A stretch of DNA of 57,466 nucleotides from CAYSEW01 sp964430245 (GCA_964430245.1 CAYSEW010000016.1:1-57466), one strand, 5' to 3'. Shown: positions 18,213 to 26,960, counted from the first letter of the stretch. The notes: generated from the letters alone by a model not told the origin. Made by a program: numbers and translations.

Positions 18213-19559
18213 TTAATATTTAATAACTCTAAGCCTGGCAGATTTATCTTCATTGTTAGAAATTTCAATGATGTAAATGCCAGGTTTTTCTTTTATTTCT
18301 AATGTTATAGTATTGTTGAAGGTGACATCATTTGATGAGATGATTTTACCTTCTATTGTTCTTAAGGTCAAGTTGATTTCATTATAAATATTATCTAATT
18401 CAATAGTTAATTTTCCCGATGTTGGATTTGGAAATATTTTGGGTGCTTTATTAAATGAGTTCTCTAATATAGATACATTATTTATCGGCTCACATGCAGA
18501 AGTGTCAGTACAATTATTATAAGTTAATGCTAATGCGTAATTACCATTTGATGTAGCTGTAAAGCTTTGATTGGTTGCTCCATTAACCTGAGAATAGTTA
18601 TTATCACAATCTAGCCATTGATAGATAGCGCCAGCAGTATTAGAAGATAAAGTAGGCGAGTTATTTATAATCACATTGTTTAATGTGTTTATTGTAAGGT
18701 CTAGCGTTACAAGACTATCACATCCAGATGAATTAGTGAGCATATAGGTTGCTGTATTATTACTTGATGTATATGTATTGCCATCGATCCATGTAAAGCT
18801 GTTACATGCAATTTGAGAGTCAGTACCTTGAGTTATAAATTTAACTTCTGCTTCATCTAGTTTTGTTCCATAATGACCTGCCCAGTATTCAGCATCATTT
18901 CCACCAGATTCAATATATATTGTTCTCAATCCTGGTCCGTAAGAAGAAAAAACATGGTTTGAAGTTTTCCATGAAGTGTCAGCTATTAGAGGATTAGATT
19001 GAGTACCATCATCAAAAGAGGCTAAAACTGTTCCAGAAGCATCTCTAAGCTCCACATGTAAATAATACTGATCACTGAAGTCAACTGTATGACCAGTATA
19101 CATTTCTTGAACATATAATAATGGTTCTGAATCTAAATAGGTGGTACTGAATCCATTGGCAAGAAGGTCAATGGTTTGATTTTTTGTAGACCAATTATAA
19201 GAAGAAACAAAACTAGAGCTACCAAAAGAGCTTCCTTGAATCACCCAATCTGTCCCTGTTCCAGTTGAAAAATTCCAATCTACTAAACCTAATTCTGCAT
19301 CAGGATTAAGAAGTAAATTGGTACAATTTGTAGAAGAATTCCCACAGCTAGATTCACATTCTAGAAGAGTGTTGAAAGGAACGACACCAGCACACCCTCC
19401 CCATAAAAAGGTTTCGCATTGCTGAGTATTCTGGTCGTAATAATATTTTGGAATTGCAGCAAAACATGGACCAACATCAGGAATTAAATAGCAAGCGGAG
19501 TCCATTTGTGAATAAAAAAATGAAGGAATCAATAAGAAAATTAAAACTAATTTTTTCAT
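18213..19559 (-). CDS. Secreted Kunitz inhibitor domain plus F-box-associated (FBA) lectin-like domain, T9SS tail
   Basis: From the ATG at 19559 this is 448 residues. The frame extends upstream to 19679, but that would overlap the hydrolase gene and bury the leader. After the signal peptide (1-18) comes a Kunitz/BPTI module with all six cysteines (23, 32, 48, 56, 68, 72; spacing 8-15-7-11-3, BPTI 8-15-7-12-3). The predicted P1 residue is Phe33. Residues ~80-242 match the FBA domain of eukaryotic sugar-binding F-box proteins: NLLLNPDAELGL, FVSSYNWSTKNQTIDLLANG, SSYGPGLRTIYIESGGND, YWAGHYG (Tyr225-Trp226). A GCDS repeat, an Ig-like segment and a type A T9SS domain follow. The protein may bind glycans and inhibit a chymotrypsin-like protease outside the cell (inference). 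Confidence 0.85.
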   Translation of the reverse strand: MKKLVLIFLLIPSFFYSQMDSACYLIPDVGPCFAAIPKYYYDQNTQQCETFLWGGCAGVVPFNTLLECESSCGNSSTNCTNLLLNPDAELGLVDWNFSTGTGTDWVIQGSSFGSSSFVSSYNWSTKNQTIDLLANGFSTTYLDSEPLLYVQEMYTGHTVDFSDQYYLHVELRDASGTVLASFDDGTQSNPLIADTSWKTSNHVFSSYGPGLRTIYIESGGNDAEYWAGHYGTKLDEAEVKFITQGTDSQIACNSFTWIDGNTYTSSNNTATYMLTNSSGCDSLVTLDLTINTLNNVIINNSPTLSSNTAGAIYQWLDCDNNYSQVNGATNQSFTATSNGNYALALTYNNCTDTSACEPINNVSILENSFNKAPKIFPNPTSGKLTIELDNIYNEINLTLRTIEGKIISSNDVTFNNTITLEIKEKPGIYIIEISNNEDKSARLRVIKY

Positions 19560-19623
19560 AGCTTTTTTAATTAAGGGGTTAGTCTTTGACTGCAATTGTA
19601 TAACATATCTAAGATAAGAATAA

Positions 19624-20472
19624 TTAATTAGACACTTTATTATTATTAAGGTGCTCAAGAATGGAATTTTTAGCTTCAATATACTTTTTCTGTATTATCC
19701 AGTGATCAGTTTTAAGCTCTAAAAAATGGTAATCAGCTTTTATATAAGAACTACAATTTTTAGCAGCAGTAGAACCAACTGAAGTATCGTATTTACCCCA
19801 TATGAATAGGGTAGGAACATGGATGTCTCCAAGAATTTCCCCTTTTTTTGCTAATCGCTTAAGTTTAAAATTGGCTCTATAATAATTCACTGCTGCAGTA
19901 AGTGCACCTTTTTGTTTTAAGATTTGTGTGTAATCATTTATTTCTTGTGTGCTATGATGGGACCACAAACCTCTAAGTATTTTTAGGTTCATAAATTTTA
20001 AGCAAAACTCAGGTAAAATAGGGATTTGAAATAACCACATATAGTAGCTTTTCTTTTTTTGTTCTTTGTCATTTATAATAGCATTAAAAAAACTATTTGT
20101 ATGAGGGACTGAGAGAGCAGTCCAGCTTAATAATTTGTTGGGATAATCATGAGCGATTTGCCAACCAATCACTGCTCCCCAATCATGACCTATAAGATGT
20201 AGCTTGTCTTTTCCAGTATGATTGATCATTTCTAATACATCATTAACCAATTTGTCCATTGTATAATTATTTTTTCCATGAGGTCTTGCACCTTCTGAAT
20301 AACCTCTTAGGTTAGGTGCAATACAATAATATCCACTGTCACTTATGTCTTTAATTAGGTCTTTATACATAAATGAAGTTTCTGGAAAACCATGAAGAAA
20401 TATTACTAATTCATCTTTAATATTACCAGATACTCTACAATCAAACTTATAATTATTTGCATTAATGACCAT
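19624..20472 (-). CDS. Epoxide hydrolase-like alpha/beta hydrolase
   Basis: This 282-residue cytoplasmic alpha/beta hydrolase is of the soluble epoxide hydrolase / haloalkane dehalogenase group. It shows the oxyanion motif HGFPE (27-31), the nucleophile elbow GHDWGA with Asp97 in place of serine (indicating an aspartate-esterase mechanism), an acid in WGKYD, and the catalytic histidine in KTDHW near 260. No signal peptide is seen. The physiological substrate is unknown; epoxides are typical for family members with HGFPE and HDWG. It is divergent from the TonB receptor gene (127 bp) and upstream of the Kunitz-FBA gene, with a 64-bp gap to the chosen start. Confidence 0.88.
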   Translation of the reverse strand: MVINANNYKFDCRVSGNIKDELVIFLHGFPETSFMYKDLIKDISDSGYYCIAPNLRGYSEGARPHGKNNYTMDKLVNDVLEMINHTGKDKLHLIGHDWGAVIGWQIAHDYPNKLLSWTALSVPHTNSFFNAIINDKEQKKKSYYMWLFQIPILPEFCLKFMNLKILRGLWSHHSTQEINDYTQILKQKGALTAAVNYYRANFKLKRLAKKGEILGDIHVPTLFIWGKYDTSVGSTAAKNCSSYIKADYHFLELKTDHWIIQKKYIEAKNSILEHLNNNKVSN

Positions 20473-20546
20473 GATGACGTTTTATTCTTTATGTAATAGT
20501 ACAATTTATTAAAATTAACTAAATGTTTAAATTTTTTTATTCAAAC

Positions 20547-20559
20547 GCAACAATGTTGC
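20547..20559. promoter_or_regulatory. Palindrome upstream of the TonB receptor, candidate Fur/Zur-family operator
   Basis: GCAACA-A-TGTTGC is a perfect 6-1-6 inverted repeat 10 bp upstream of a TAtaTTTG promoter element. A Fur-family regulator is encoded 2.6 kb downstream in the same locus. A Zur-type role for the site is inference. Confidence 0.45.
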
Positions 20560-20569
20560 AATTAAAATA

Positions 20570-20577
20570 TATATTTG
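20570..20577 (+). promoter_or_regulatory. Bacteroidota -7 promoter element (TAtaTTTG)
   Basis: An exact TAnnTTTG match lies 22 bp before the ATG of the TonB-dependent receptor gene. The palindrome just upstream would let a bound repressor block RNA polymerase. Confidence 0.5.
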
Positions 20578-20599
20578 CAATCTCATTGAATATTGAGGT

Positions 20600-22819
20600 A
20601 TGTCGAAAAATATATTGACCATATTGCTATTATTTCTTTTTCAGCTTGGACAAGCTCAGGTTTTAGAAGGAAGAGTTTTAGATGATAAAACCGGTTTAGG
20701 ACTGCCTTTTGTTACAATTTATTGTATAGAAACACAAAATGGCACAATGACAGATAGTAGTGGTAATTGGCAATTAGATAATGTCATTAACAATCAAATG
20801 ACATTGCAAATATCGGCTTCTGAATACGATAGTAAAATTATAAAAGTAGATGATCCTAATGATGATGTCATTGTAAAATTAGAACATGCACACATTCATT
20901 TAGATGAAGTTATTATTTCAACTTCAGATTCTAAACTTCAAAGATACAATACACATCCTGTTGATTCTAGAAAGCTCTCTGATCTTAATAAAATTGAGCA
21001 AACTACTCTTGTCGATGCTCTTAGTAACATGCCTGGAGTTTATAATCTATCTACAGGAAATGGAATATCCAAACCAGTAATAAGAGGTCTTTCAGGAATG
21101 CGTGTATTGACTGCTCAAAACGGATTGCGTATAGAAAACCAACAATGGGGAGCAGATCATGGCTTTGCAATATTTAACCTTGGTATTGATAGGGTTGAAG
21201 TTATCAAAGGTCCTAGCTCTTTAATATATGGTGCTGATGCACTTGGTGGGGTAATTTATATTGCAGATGAACCCTATGCAAATGCTAACGAAACAGAGGT
21301 TACTGCAAGTTCAAAATTTGAAACTAATTCTATGGCAACATATAATAAGCTATCTTATAAGACTTCTAAAAATCATTTGAGGGTAGCCTTATATGGAGGG
21401 TATTTTTCTAGAGCTGATTACGGTGTGCCCAATAATCAATTTGTGAAAAATTCCAAAAATAGTGGTGCATCTATAAAAACTGCAGTTGGCTACAATAAAA
21501 ATAATTGGATAACCAATATAAGATATCAATTACTATATAGTAGAATAGGACTTCCAGGACATACTCACGATAGTATTTGGGAAGCATCTAGCTTTCTTTC
21601 ATCTAATCAATCAAGAAGTTACAACATCCCTGCTCAACACATTACCAATCATTTAGCACAATGGGAAAATAAATTTTACTTTAAAAATGACGAACTGGTT
21701 GCTCAGCTTGGCTTTACATCAAATGAGCTAAGAGAATTTGAGGAAAAAGTAAGTGTTCCAAGTATTGATATGAAATTACAAAACTATTCCTATAATTTTC
21801 GATGGAAACATCAGCTAAATAAGCACTTTGAAATTGTTTCTGGATCTCAAGGAATGATGCAAAACAATTTAAATGGTCCTAATGCCGAAGAAGTATTAAT
21901 AGCTAATACCAATTTTTTAGATTTAGGTGCTTATTCTTTACTAAGAGGGACATTTAACATTTGGAATGTTCAAGCAGGAGCTAGATTTGACCAACGAAAC
22001 GTTACAACACTTGAAGCAATTAACCCATTTAAAAAATCATACAATGGAATAAATTATTCTTTTGGTATTTCTAGATCATCGAAAAATTTCACAACTAGAC
22101 TAAATGCTTCTTCTGGTTTTAGACCTCCTCATATTTCAGAAACTTTAGCTGATGGTGTACACCATGCTACTAGTCAATATTTAATTGGTGATGTTAATTT
22201 AGTTTCTGAAAGAGCGAATCAAATTGATTTGTATTTAGGAGCTCACCTAGATCATTTAGAGTTTGTAGTTAATCCTTTTATTAATCAAATCAGTAATTTT
22301 ATTTATCAAAATCCTACCAATCAATACATTGATGGATTTCAAGTTTTTACTATACAGCAAACAAATGCTTTGTTAACAGGTGGAGATATTGCGCTTCACT
22401 ATCATCCGCATATCGCTCACTGGCTACATCTAGAGAGTAATTTTTCTTTATTGTACACTCAAGATCAAGGTGGTAGTCCTCTTCCGCAAATTCCTCAAAA
22501 CAGGTGGAATAACATTTTAAAAGTTGAATTTGAAAGTGATAAAAAGCTAAAAATTAACACACTTTCAGTTCAATATGTATACAATTTTAAACAAGATAAA
22601 ATAATGACATATGAAATTGAATCTGATGCCTATCAATTGGTGAATATTGGTATTTCTGGTTCATTTCATACAAAACATAAAATCGATTTTTCTTTAGGAT
22701 TGAATAACTTATTTAATGAGCAATATATTGATCATTTATCTCGACTTAAAACTTATGGAATAGCGAATCAAGGAAGGAACTTTTACATAAAACTGAATAT
22801 TATGCTTACAAAAAGCTAA
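20600..22819 (+). CDS. TonB-dependent receptor, ZnuD-like (probable zinc/metal uptake)
   Basis: This 739-residue outer-membrane receptor has a signal peptide (1-19), a carboxypeptidase-regulatory-like domain (~20-95; VLEGRVLDDKTGLGLPFVTIY), a plug domain (~110-225; VDALSNMPGVYNLSTGNGIS, VIRGLSGMRVLTAQNG, VIKGPSSLIYGADALGG) and a 22-strand-type barrel ending IKLNIMLTKS. The plug text with QQWGADHG resembles the ZnuD-like zinc receptor family. A histidine-containing loop (GLPGHTHDS) could capture metal. It is followed by a His/Cys lipoprotein and a Fur-family regulator, and preceded by a palindrome, all consistent with metal-controlled uptake. Copper or another metal is the main alternative. 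Confidence 0.85.
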   Translation: MSKNILTILLLFLFQLGQAQVLEGRVLDDKTGLGLPFVTIYCIETQNGTMTDSSGNWQLDNVINNQMTLQISASEYDSKIIKVDDPNDDVIVKLEHAHIHLDEVIISTSDSKLQRYNTHPVDSRKLSDLNKIEQTTLVDALSNMPGVYNLSTGNGISKPVIRGLSGMRVLTAQNGLRIENQQWGADHGFAIFNLGIDRVEVIKGPSSLIYGADALGGVIYIADEPYANANETEVTASSKFETNSMATYNKLSYKTSKNHLRVALYGGYFSRADYGVPNNQFVKNSKNSGASIKTAVGYNKNNWITNIRYQLLYSRIGLPGHTHDSIWEASSFLSSNQSRSYNIPAQHITNHLAQWENKFYFKNDELVAQLGFTSNELREFEEKVSVPSIDMKLQNYSYNFRWKHQLNKHFEIVSGSQGMMQNNLNGPNAEEVLIANTNFLDLGAYSLLRGTFNIWNVQAGARFDQRNVTTLEAINPFKKSYNGINYSFGISRSSKNFTTRLNASSGFRPPHISETLADGVHHATSQYLIGDVNLVSERANQIDLYLGAHLDHLEFVVNPFINQISNFIYQNPTNQYIDGFQVFTIQQTNALLTGGDIALHYHPHIAHWLHLESNFSLLYTQDQGGSPLPQIPQNRWNNILKVEFESDKKLKINTLSVQYVYNFKQDKIMTYEIESDAYQLVNIGISGSFHTKHKIDFSLGLNNLFNEQYIDHLSRLKTYGIANQGRNFYIKLNIMLTKS

Positions 22820-22922
22820 CCTTGATAAAATGAATTATTTAAAAAAAAATCTAAAAGGGTTCAATGATTTTTTTTTAAACTAAATATTAATAAACAAGAA
22901 CCCACATTAAAAAAACAAATCA

Positions 22923-23138
22923 ATGAAAAAAACAGCAATTTTATTTGGAGCAGTAGCCGTTTTTGGTTTTAGTGCTTGTAACAAGTGCCATGAGTGTCAT
23001 TACGATTTAAATGGTTCAGAAGTTGAACTTGGTGAATATTGTGGTGATGAACTAGAAACTTTAGAAGCTAATGGTTACGTAGACCCCAATGATTCAACTG
23101 GTACACTACGTACTGTTCACTGCGGAGAAGAGCATTAA
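22923..23138 (+). CDS. Small Cys/His-rich lipoprotein
   Basis: This 71-residue protein has a lipobox FSAC (Cys19). The acylated cysteine is followed immediately by a dense metal-ligand cluster (Cys22, His23, Cys25, His26 in NKCHECH). Further ligands are Cys40, His66, Cys67 and His71. The mature part is only ~52 residues. It lies 103 bp after the TonB receptor and is followed by a strong terminator, so it probably ends that transcript. A metal-binding or disulfide-stabilised periplasmic accessory role is inference; I do not recognise a characterised homologue. Confidence 0.75.
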   Translation: MKKTAILFGAVAVFGFSACNKCHECHYDLNGSEVELGEYCGDELETLEANGYVDPNDSTGTLRTVHCGEEH

Positions 23139-23155
23139 TTATTTTTATTATTAAC

Positions 23156-23187
23156 AAAAAGCCACCTTGTTAACAAGGTGGCTTTTT
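23156..23187 (+). terminator. Rho-independent terminator after the TonB receptor / lipoprotein genes
   Basis: GCCACCTTGTT and AACAAGGTGGC form an 11-bp perfect stem (23161-23182), flanked by A5 and T5, so it can work in both directions. It separates the lipoprotein gene from the Fur-family gene. Confidence 0.9.
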
Positions 23188-23237
23188 AGTTTTAGGATTA
23201 ATCTTTAATTAAGTTTAAATTTAAATCCTGAATTGTT

Positions 23238-23651
23238 ATGAAAAAGTCTCAAATTAAAGATTTACTTAAAAAAAGAAATTTAAAAGCCACAAGCACCCGT
23301 CTGAATTTATTGGCTAAAATGGATAAGTATGGCTCTGCAATGAGTCATTCAGCTATTCAAAAACAAATGGATCCAATTGATAGAGTAACACTGTACAGAA
23401 CAATTGAAATTCTTAAAGAAAAAGGCATTATTCATAAGGCATTTCATGAAAATAATGAAACCTATTATGCAATCTGCGGTGGGAGTTGTGGTGAAAATCA
23501 TCATCATCACGAACATGTTCATTTTAAATGTTTGAAATGCAAGACAATTTCTTGTGAGGAGCTAATTGAATCTATAGAAATAAAAATGCCTAATTATGAG
23601 ATTTCTAAAATTTCAATAAATGTAGAAGGTGTATGTAAGGGTTGTAGATAA
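23238..23651 (+). CDS. Fur-family transcriptional regulator (Zur-like)
   Basis: This 137-residue Fur superfamily repressor has an N-terminal winged helix with the family sequence IDRVTLYRTIEIL (47-59). The metal region is CGGSCGENHHHHEHVHFKCLKC (80-101). Structural-zinc pairs are Cys98/Cys101 and Cys133/Cys136, and the His-rich run at 88-95 is typical of Fur/Zur/PerR sensing sites. Its place beside a ZnuD-like receptor and a GCAACA-N-TGTTGC palindrome favours a zinc-responsive (Zur) role, but iron or peroxide sensing cannot be excluded. Its stop directly abuts the convergent outer-membrane protein gene (23651/23652). Confidence 0.88.
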   Translation: MKKSQIKDLLKKRNLKATSTRLNLLAKMDKYGSAMSHSAIQKQMDPIDRVTLYRTIEILKEKGIIHKAFHENNETYYAICGGSCGENHHHHEHVHFKCLKCKTISCEELIESIEIKMPNYEISKISINVEGVCKGCR

Positions 23652-24689
23652 CTATTCTATGGTGTTTTCTTGTGTTTCATCTAATTCACAATCTTCTAAA
23701 ATTTCATTGCCTTTCTTGAGCATGAATCGATAATTAAATCCAAAAGTGATCTGATGTTGTGACCCTATTTGGGTGCCACCTACAAATTGATAAAGAGGGA
23801 TTTCATTAGTGATATAAAAGATCATTGATTTTTGAATAAAGCTAACCTGAGGAACAAAAAACAACTTCCTACTCCCTGTAGATATTTGATCGATATTATA
23901 GCTGGCTAATAAGTCTATGTTTCTTGCGGCTTTCATTTCTCCTATCCACTCACCCTTTAGTTGACCAGTAACTCCAATTTTTCTAAAAAAAGTTTTACTA
24001 GCAAAAACTCCAATACTTGCATAGTCACCAAATTTTTGACCCAATGAATTATAACCTCTTTTAAAATAGAAAGTATTGGCAAATACCCTAAATTTTCTTT
24101 TTTGGTAGCTTCTAAAGAAAAAGGAATAGAACATCATGTCATAAGATCCATTAGTTGGTTGAACTGTAGGTGGGGATATAGTATAGAAGTCTCCAGCAAT
24201 TGGATGAGAAAAAACTAAATTAGAATCCGAATGAGATCCTAATGGTATTTTTAGACCTAAACCAATGGTTATTTCTGTCTGCTTTTTATTTTTTGTTTTA
24301 TTGTAGACATCAAAACGTGGAAAAATAATCAGATCTCCAAATCCACTTGAAGAAACTGTATCTGTTTGTTCTAGCTCAACTAACGATTTACCTGAAAAAT
24401 ATCCTCCAGCTATCGATAATGTTAATTTGTCAGATAAGCCATAGTCAGTTCTTAAAAAAATGTAGCTACTATTTAGGTGGTCAAATAATGCAGCAGTATC
24501 ACGATTTTCAGTATAAAATTTATTAGATCTTATGTATTGATAATTCCCAGAGACTTCCATTTGATGCTGTTTCAGTACACCTGTTGCAGCACCACCAGCA
24601 ATCGGGATTCCAGAGCCACCAGAGCAACAACCCTGAGCATGAATGTGATTAGTGATAAGAAGAATAAAAAGAAAAAATAATAATCGCAT
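23652..24689 (-). CDS. Outer-membrane beta-barrel protein with N-terminal Cys-Cys motif
   Basis: This 345-residue protein has a signal peptide (1-19) and a mature N-terminus GCCSGGSGIPIAGG in which Cys21-Cys22 are adjacent. The rest alternates in transmembrane-strand fashion (TEITIGLGLKIPLGSH, HQITFGFNYRF near the end), fitting a barrel of the transporter/meta-pathway type. It is the last gene of a minus-strand operon with a thioredoxin-like secreted protein (9-bp gap) and a heavy-metal-associated protein. The paired cysteines and these partners suggest a role in metal (probably copper) efflux or binding at the outer membrane. This is inference from context. Confidence 0.75.
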   Translation of the reverse strand: MRLLFFLFILLITNHIHAQGCCSGGSGIPIAGGAATGVLKQHQMEVSGNYQYIRSNKFYTENRDTAALFDHLNSSYIFLRTDYGLSDKLTLSIAGGYFSGKSLVELEQTDTVSSSGFGDLIIFPRFDVYNKTKNKKQTEITIGLGLKIPLGSHSDSNLVFSHPIAGDFYTISPPTVQPTNGSYDMMFYSFFFRSYQKRKFRVFANTFYFKRGYNSLGQKFGDYASIGVFASKTFFRKIGVTGQLKGEWIGEMKAARNIDLLASYNIDQISTGSRKLFFVPQVSFIQKSMIFYITNEIPLYQFVGGTQIGSQHQITFGFNYRFMLKKGNEILEDCELDETQENTIE

Positions 24690-24698
24690 TTAAAATAA

Positions 24699-25475
24699 TT
24701 AGTGAGAAATTGAAAACTTTATGGTGCGATCAATTTCTTTAGTATTAAATTTTAAAAAATAGGTTCCATTTTTTAAATTATCTACATTAATCATTTCAAG
24801 ATGATCTCCAGTTGAAGTCTGATGGTCATTTTTAAATGAATATACTTTAGCTCCTAATATATTATAGATATCAATGTTAACTTCACTAGATTGATTTAGA
24901 TGATATTTTAAGTTAAGTATGTTGTCTGCAGGATTAGGGAAAGTTGAGATGTTTAAATTTAAATTAGTTCTGCTATTAATAGAAGTAATGTCATTTAAAG
25001 CCTGGTCGATAGCCATATCAATTCCTTGAGAAGCACTATTTTGGTTATAATAAATCTTATGGTCTGTACCACCTAAAACAACAATTTTAGGCATTCCAGG
25101 TTGCCCATAATCACCCATATTTACAGCAGCATCAGAAAATTTAGTGCAGTTAGCCATTCCATTATTAGCAGCCCAGCTTTCTAAAGATGTACAGGTAGTA
25201 TTTGCATAATCATCAGCCATGTAAAAAATTACTTGGCCAGGATGACTAGAGGCGTACGATTGAACATCATAAAAAGCAGATAAGGGATCTGTAATGCAAG
25301 TTGCACAGGGCATTACCCAAGCAATTACAATTACTTTTCCTGCATCTAATTCAGAAAAAAGATGATGAGCAGTGCCATCACAATCATTTGCATTAAAATC
25401 TGTTGCATTAGTTTGACTTATTAAATGATAGGAAGTCATTTGAATAAGTATTAATAATAGTGCTATTTTTTTCAT
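24699..25475 (-). CDS. Secreted thioredoxin-fold protein with CxxC and T9SS tail
   Basis: This 258-residue protein has a signal peptide (1-20), then a thioredoxin/TlpA-like domain (~25-160). The redox motif is CATC (57-60) in VIVIAWVMPCATC, and the cis-proline region is GQPGMPKIVVLGG. The C-terminal ~75 residues (TFPNPADNILNLKY, then NGTYFLKFN) are a type A T9SS sorting domain, so it works outside the outer membrane or on the surface, an unusual place for a thioredoxin fold. It sits between HMA-domain and outer-membrane protein genes and may reduce or metallate cysteine partners such as the CC-motif protein. That role is inference. Confidence 0.82.
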   Translation of the reverse strand: MKKIALLLILIQMTSYHLISQTNATDFNANDCDGTAHHLFSELDAGKVIVIAWVMPCATCITDPLSAFYDVQSYASSHPGQVIFYMADDYANTTCTSLESWAANNGMANCTKFSDAAVNMGDYGQPGMPKIVVLGGTDHKIYYNQNSASQGIDMAIDQALNDITSINSRTNLNLNISTFPNPADNILNLKYHLNQSSEVNIDIYNILGAKVYSFKNDHQTSTGDHLEMINVDNLKNGTYFLKFNTKEIDRTIKFSISH

Positions 25476-25486
25476 AGTTTTTCTTT

Positions 25487-25840
25487 TTATTCTCTATCGT
25501 ATTTACAACAATGATGAAGGTTATTGTAGTCTTCATCTTTTGCTTTGTGTTTTTCAGTATCATATCCAGTCCCTGCAATGGTAGCTTGTATCTCGTCAAT
25601 TGAAGTTTCTTTTTCATTGAATTTTACAAACATTTTTTGAGAAACAACATTCCATTTTGCAGATTTAACACCATCTATTTGCTTAGTGGCTTTTTCAATT
25701 TTTGATTTACACATATCACAGTTCCCCCAAACCTTAAAACTGCTTTTAGTATAAGTGACTTCTTGTGCTGAGATATTACCAATAAAAAGCAGGGTTGATA
25801 ATAGAGGGATTGTAAATATATTTTTAATTGATTTTTTCAT
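25487..25840 (-). CDS. Exported heavy-metal-associated (HMA) domain protein
   Basis: This 117-residue protein has a signal peptide (1-25, ending ISAQ) and one HMA domain (~33-100). The metal site is GNCDMC (Cys41, Cys44) followed by KSKIEKATKQIDGVKSAKW, the standard ferredoxin-like metallochaperone pattern. A C-terminal tail ends HHCCKYDRE, adding a second cysteine pair with histidines, a potential extra copper/zinc site. It is the first gene of a three-gene minus-strand operon (11-bp gap to the thioredoxin-like gene). Copper carriage in the periplasm is the likely role; mercury or zinc are alternatives. Confidence 0.88.
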   Translation of the reverse strand: MKKSIKNIFTIPLLSTLLFIGNISAQEVTYTKSSFKVWGNCDMCKSKIEKATKQIDGVKSAKWNVVSQKMFVKFNEKETSIDEIQATIAGTGYDTEKHKAKDEDYNNLHHCCKYDRE

Positions 25841-25926
25841 GAGCTAAATAAAGGTTGAAATTAATTAAAACTATGATATGTATTTAGGTTTTTGCATTTA
25901 TTGAGATTGATTAATTGGAATCCTAT

Positions 25927-26856
25927 TTATTGATTTGTTGATGTTTTTTGTTTATGAAGTTCTTTTGCTGTATAAAGTTCAAATCCAATAATAAGGATAT
26001 AGCTTAAAGTTTTTATCCAAATAAAAGTAATCAGTATTGCACTTAATGACCCATAAATTTCATTATAGTTGGATAGGTTTTCAAAAAAGAAGGAGAGTAT
26101 TTTAGAAGCCAATAAAATAGCAAGAGTGGCAAATAGAGATCCAGCATTAATAATGTTGAATTTTCTTTGATGAGTGTTTCCGTAGTTATATAAGATGCTA
26201 AGGGCGTAAATCAGTAGATAAAAGATGGTGACCCATTTAAATATATGTAATAACAGGGTAAATATTAGGTGAGTGTCATTTTTATAGAGGTTGTTTATCA
26301 AGCTATCACTATAAAATGAAATAAAAATTGATAGAATAAGTAGTGAAATTATCTTGATAAATAAAACTAAAGACAAAAACCTTTGTTTATAAGGGTTAAG
26401 CAGTATTTTTTTTTGATGGGAATCATTAAATACTGTAAGGATGGTATCAATGCTTTTAGAAGCAAAATAAATAGATAGTAGAAATCCAACGCTTAATAAT
26501 GCATGGTATTTCAAATGGACTAGATCGTCAAATGCTATCTCTAATAAAGAGAAAACATTATCAGGTAATATTATAGATAATTTGTAAAATAACCTGTCTT
26601 GGAAATCACTCACAGGAATAAAAGGGATAAGTGTTAGAAAGAAAATCATTGTAGGAAATAGTGCAATAAAGAAATCAAAGGAAATGGCTGCGCTTTTAAT
26701 ATTTAGATTCCCCTTTTTAATTAAATTATATATGAAACTTGAAATATCATAAAGAGTAAGTCCTTTGAGTCCAGGAATTTTAAATTTTTTGGATATTAAA
26801 ATCGTCTTTTCTTTTGCTGTTTTAATAAATGATAATGAATCAAGTGTTTTTTTCAT
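25927..26856 (-). CDS. YihY/BrkB-family inner-membrane protein
   Basis: From the ATG at 26856 this is 309 residues (a start six codons further up, 26874, is possible). Six hydrophobic helices are visible, with the family block KGNLNIKSAAISFDFFIALFP at the first helix, and LSAILITFIWIKTLSYILIIGFEL at the last. This is the YihY / BrkB-like family (formerly mislabelled RNase BN). Function is not firmly established; proposed roles are in transport or envelope integrity. It is 86 bp from the HMA operon on the same strand, probably independent. Confidence 0.88.
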   Translation of the reverse strand: MKKTLDSLSFIKTAKEKTILISKKFKIPGLKGLTLYDISSFIYNLIKKGNLNIKSAAISFDFFIALFPTMIFFLTLIPFIPVSDFQDRLFYKLSIILPDNVFSLLEIAFDDLVHLKYHALLSVGFLLSIYFASKSIDTILTVFNDSHQKKILLNPYKQRFLSLVLFIKIISLLILSIFISFYSDSLINNLYKNDTHLIFTLLLHIFKWVTIFYLLIYALSILYNYGNTHQRKFNIINAGSLFATLAILLASKILSFFFENLSNYNEIYGSLSAILITFIWIKTLSYILIIGFELYTAKELHKQKTSTNQ

Positions 26857-26960
26857 GCATAAGTTTATTAGCATAATTTGCTATAAAGCAAATAACCCTT
26901 TAAACAAATGTACATGTTTGTGAATGAAATAATGTCATAATTAATTGCTTAAGAAAAAGA

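Noticed and set aside
19560..19679. N-terminal extension of the Kunitz-FBA gene
   Set aside because: It overlaps the hydrolase gene and puts 40 residues ahead of a clean signal peptide. The ATG at 19559 is the better start.
25408..25617. Minus-strand frame across the HMA/thioredoxin-like junction
   Set aside because: It overlaps both genes in another frame, is Lys/Thr-rich and resembles no protein family.
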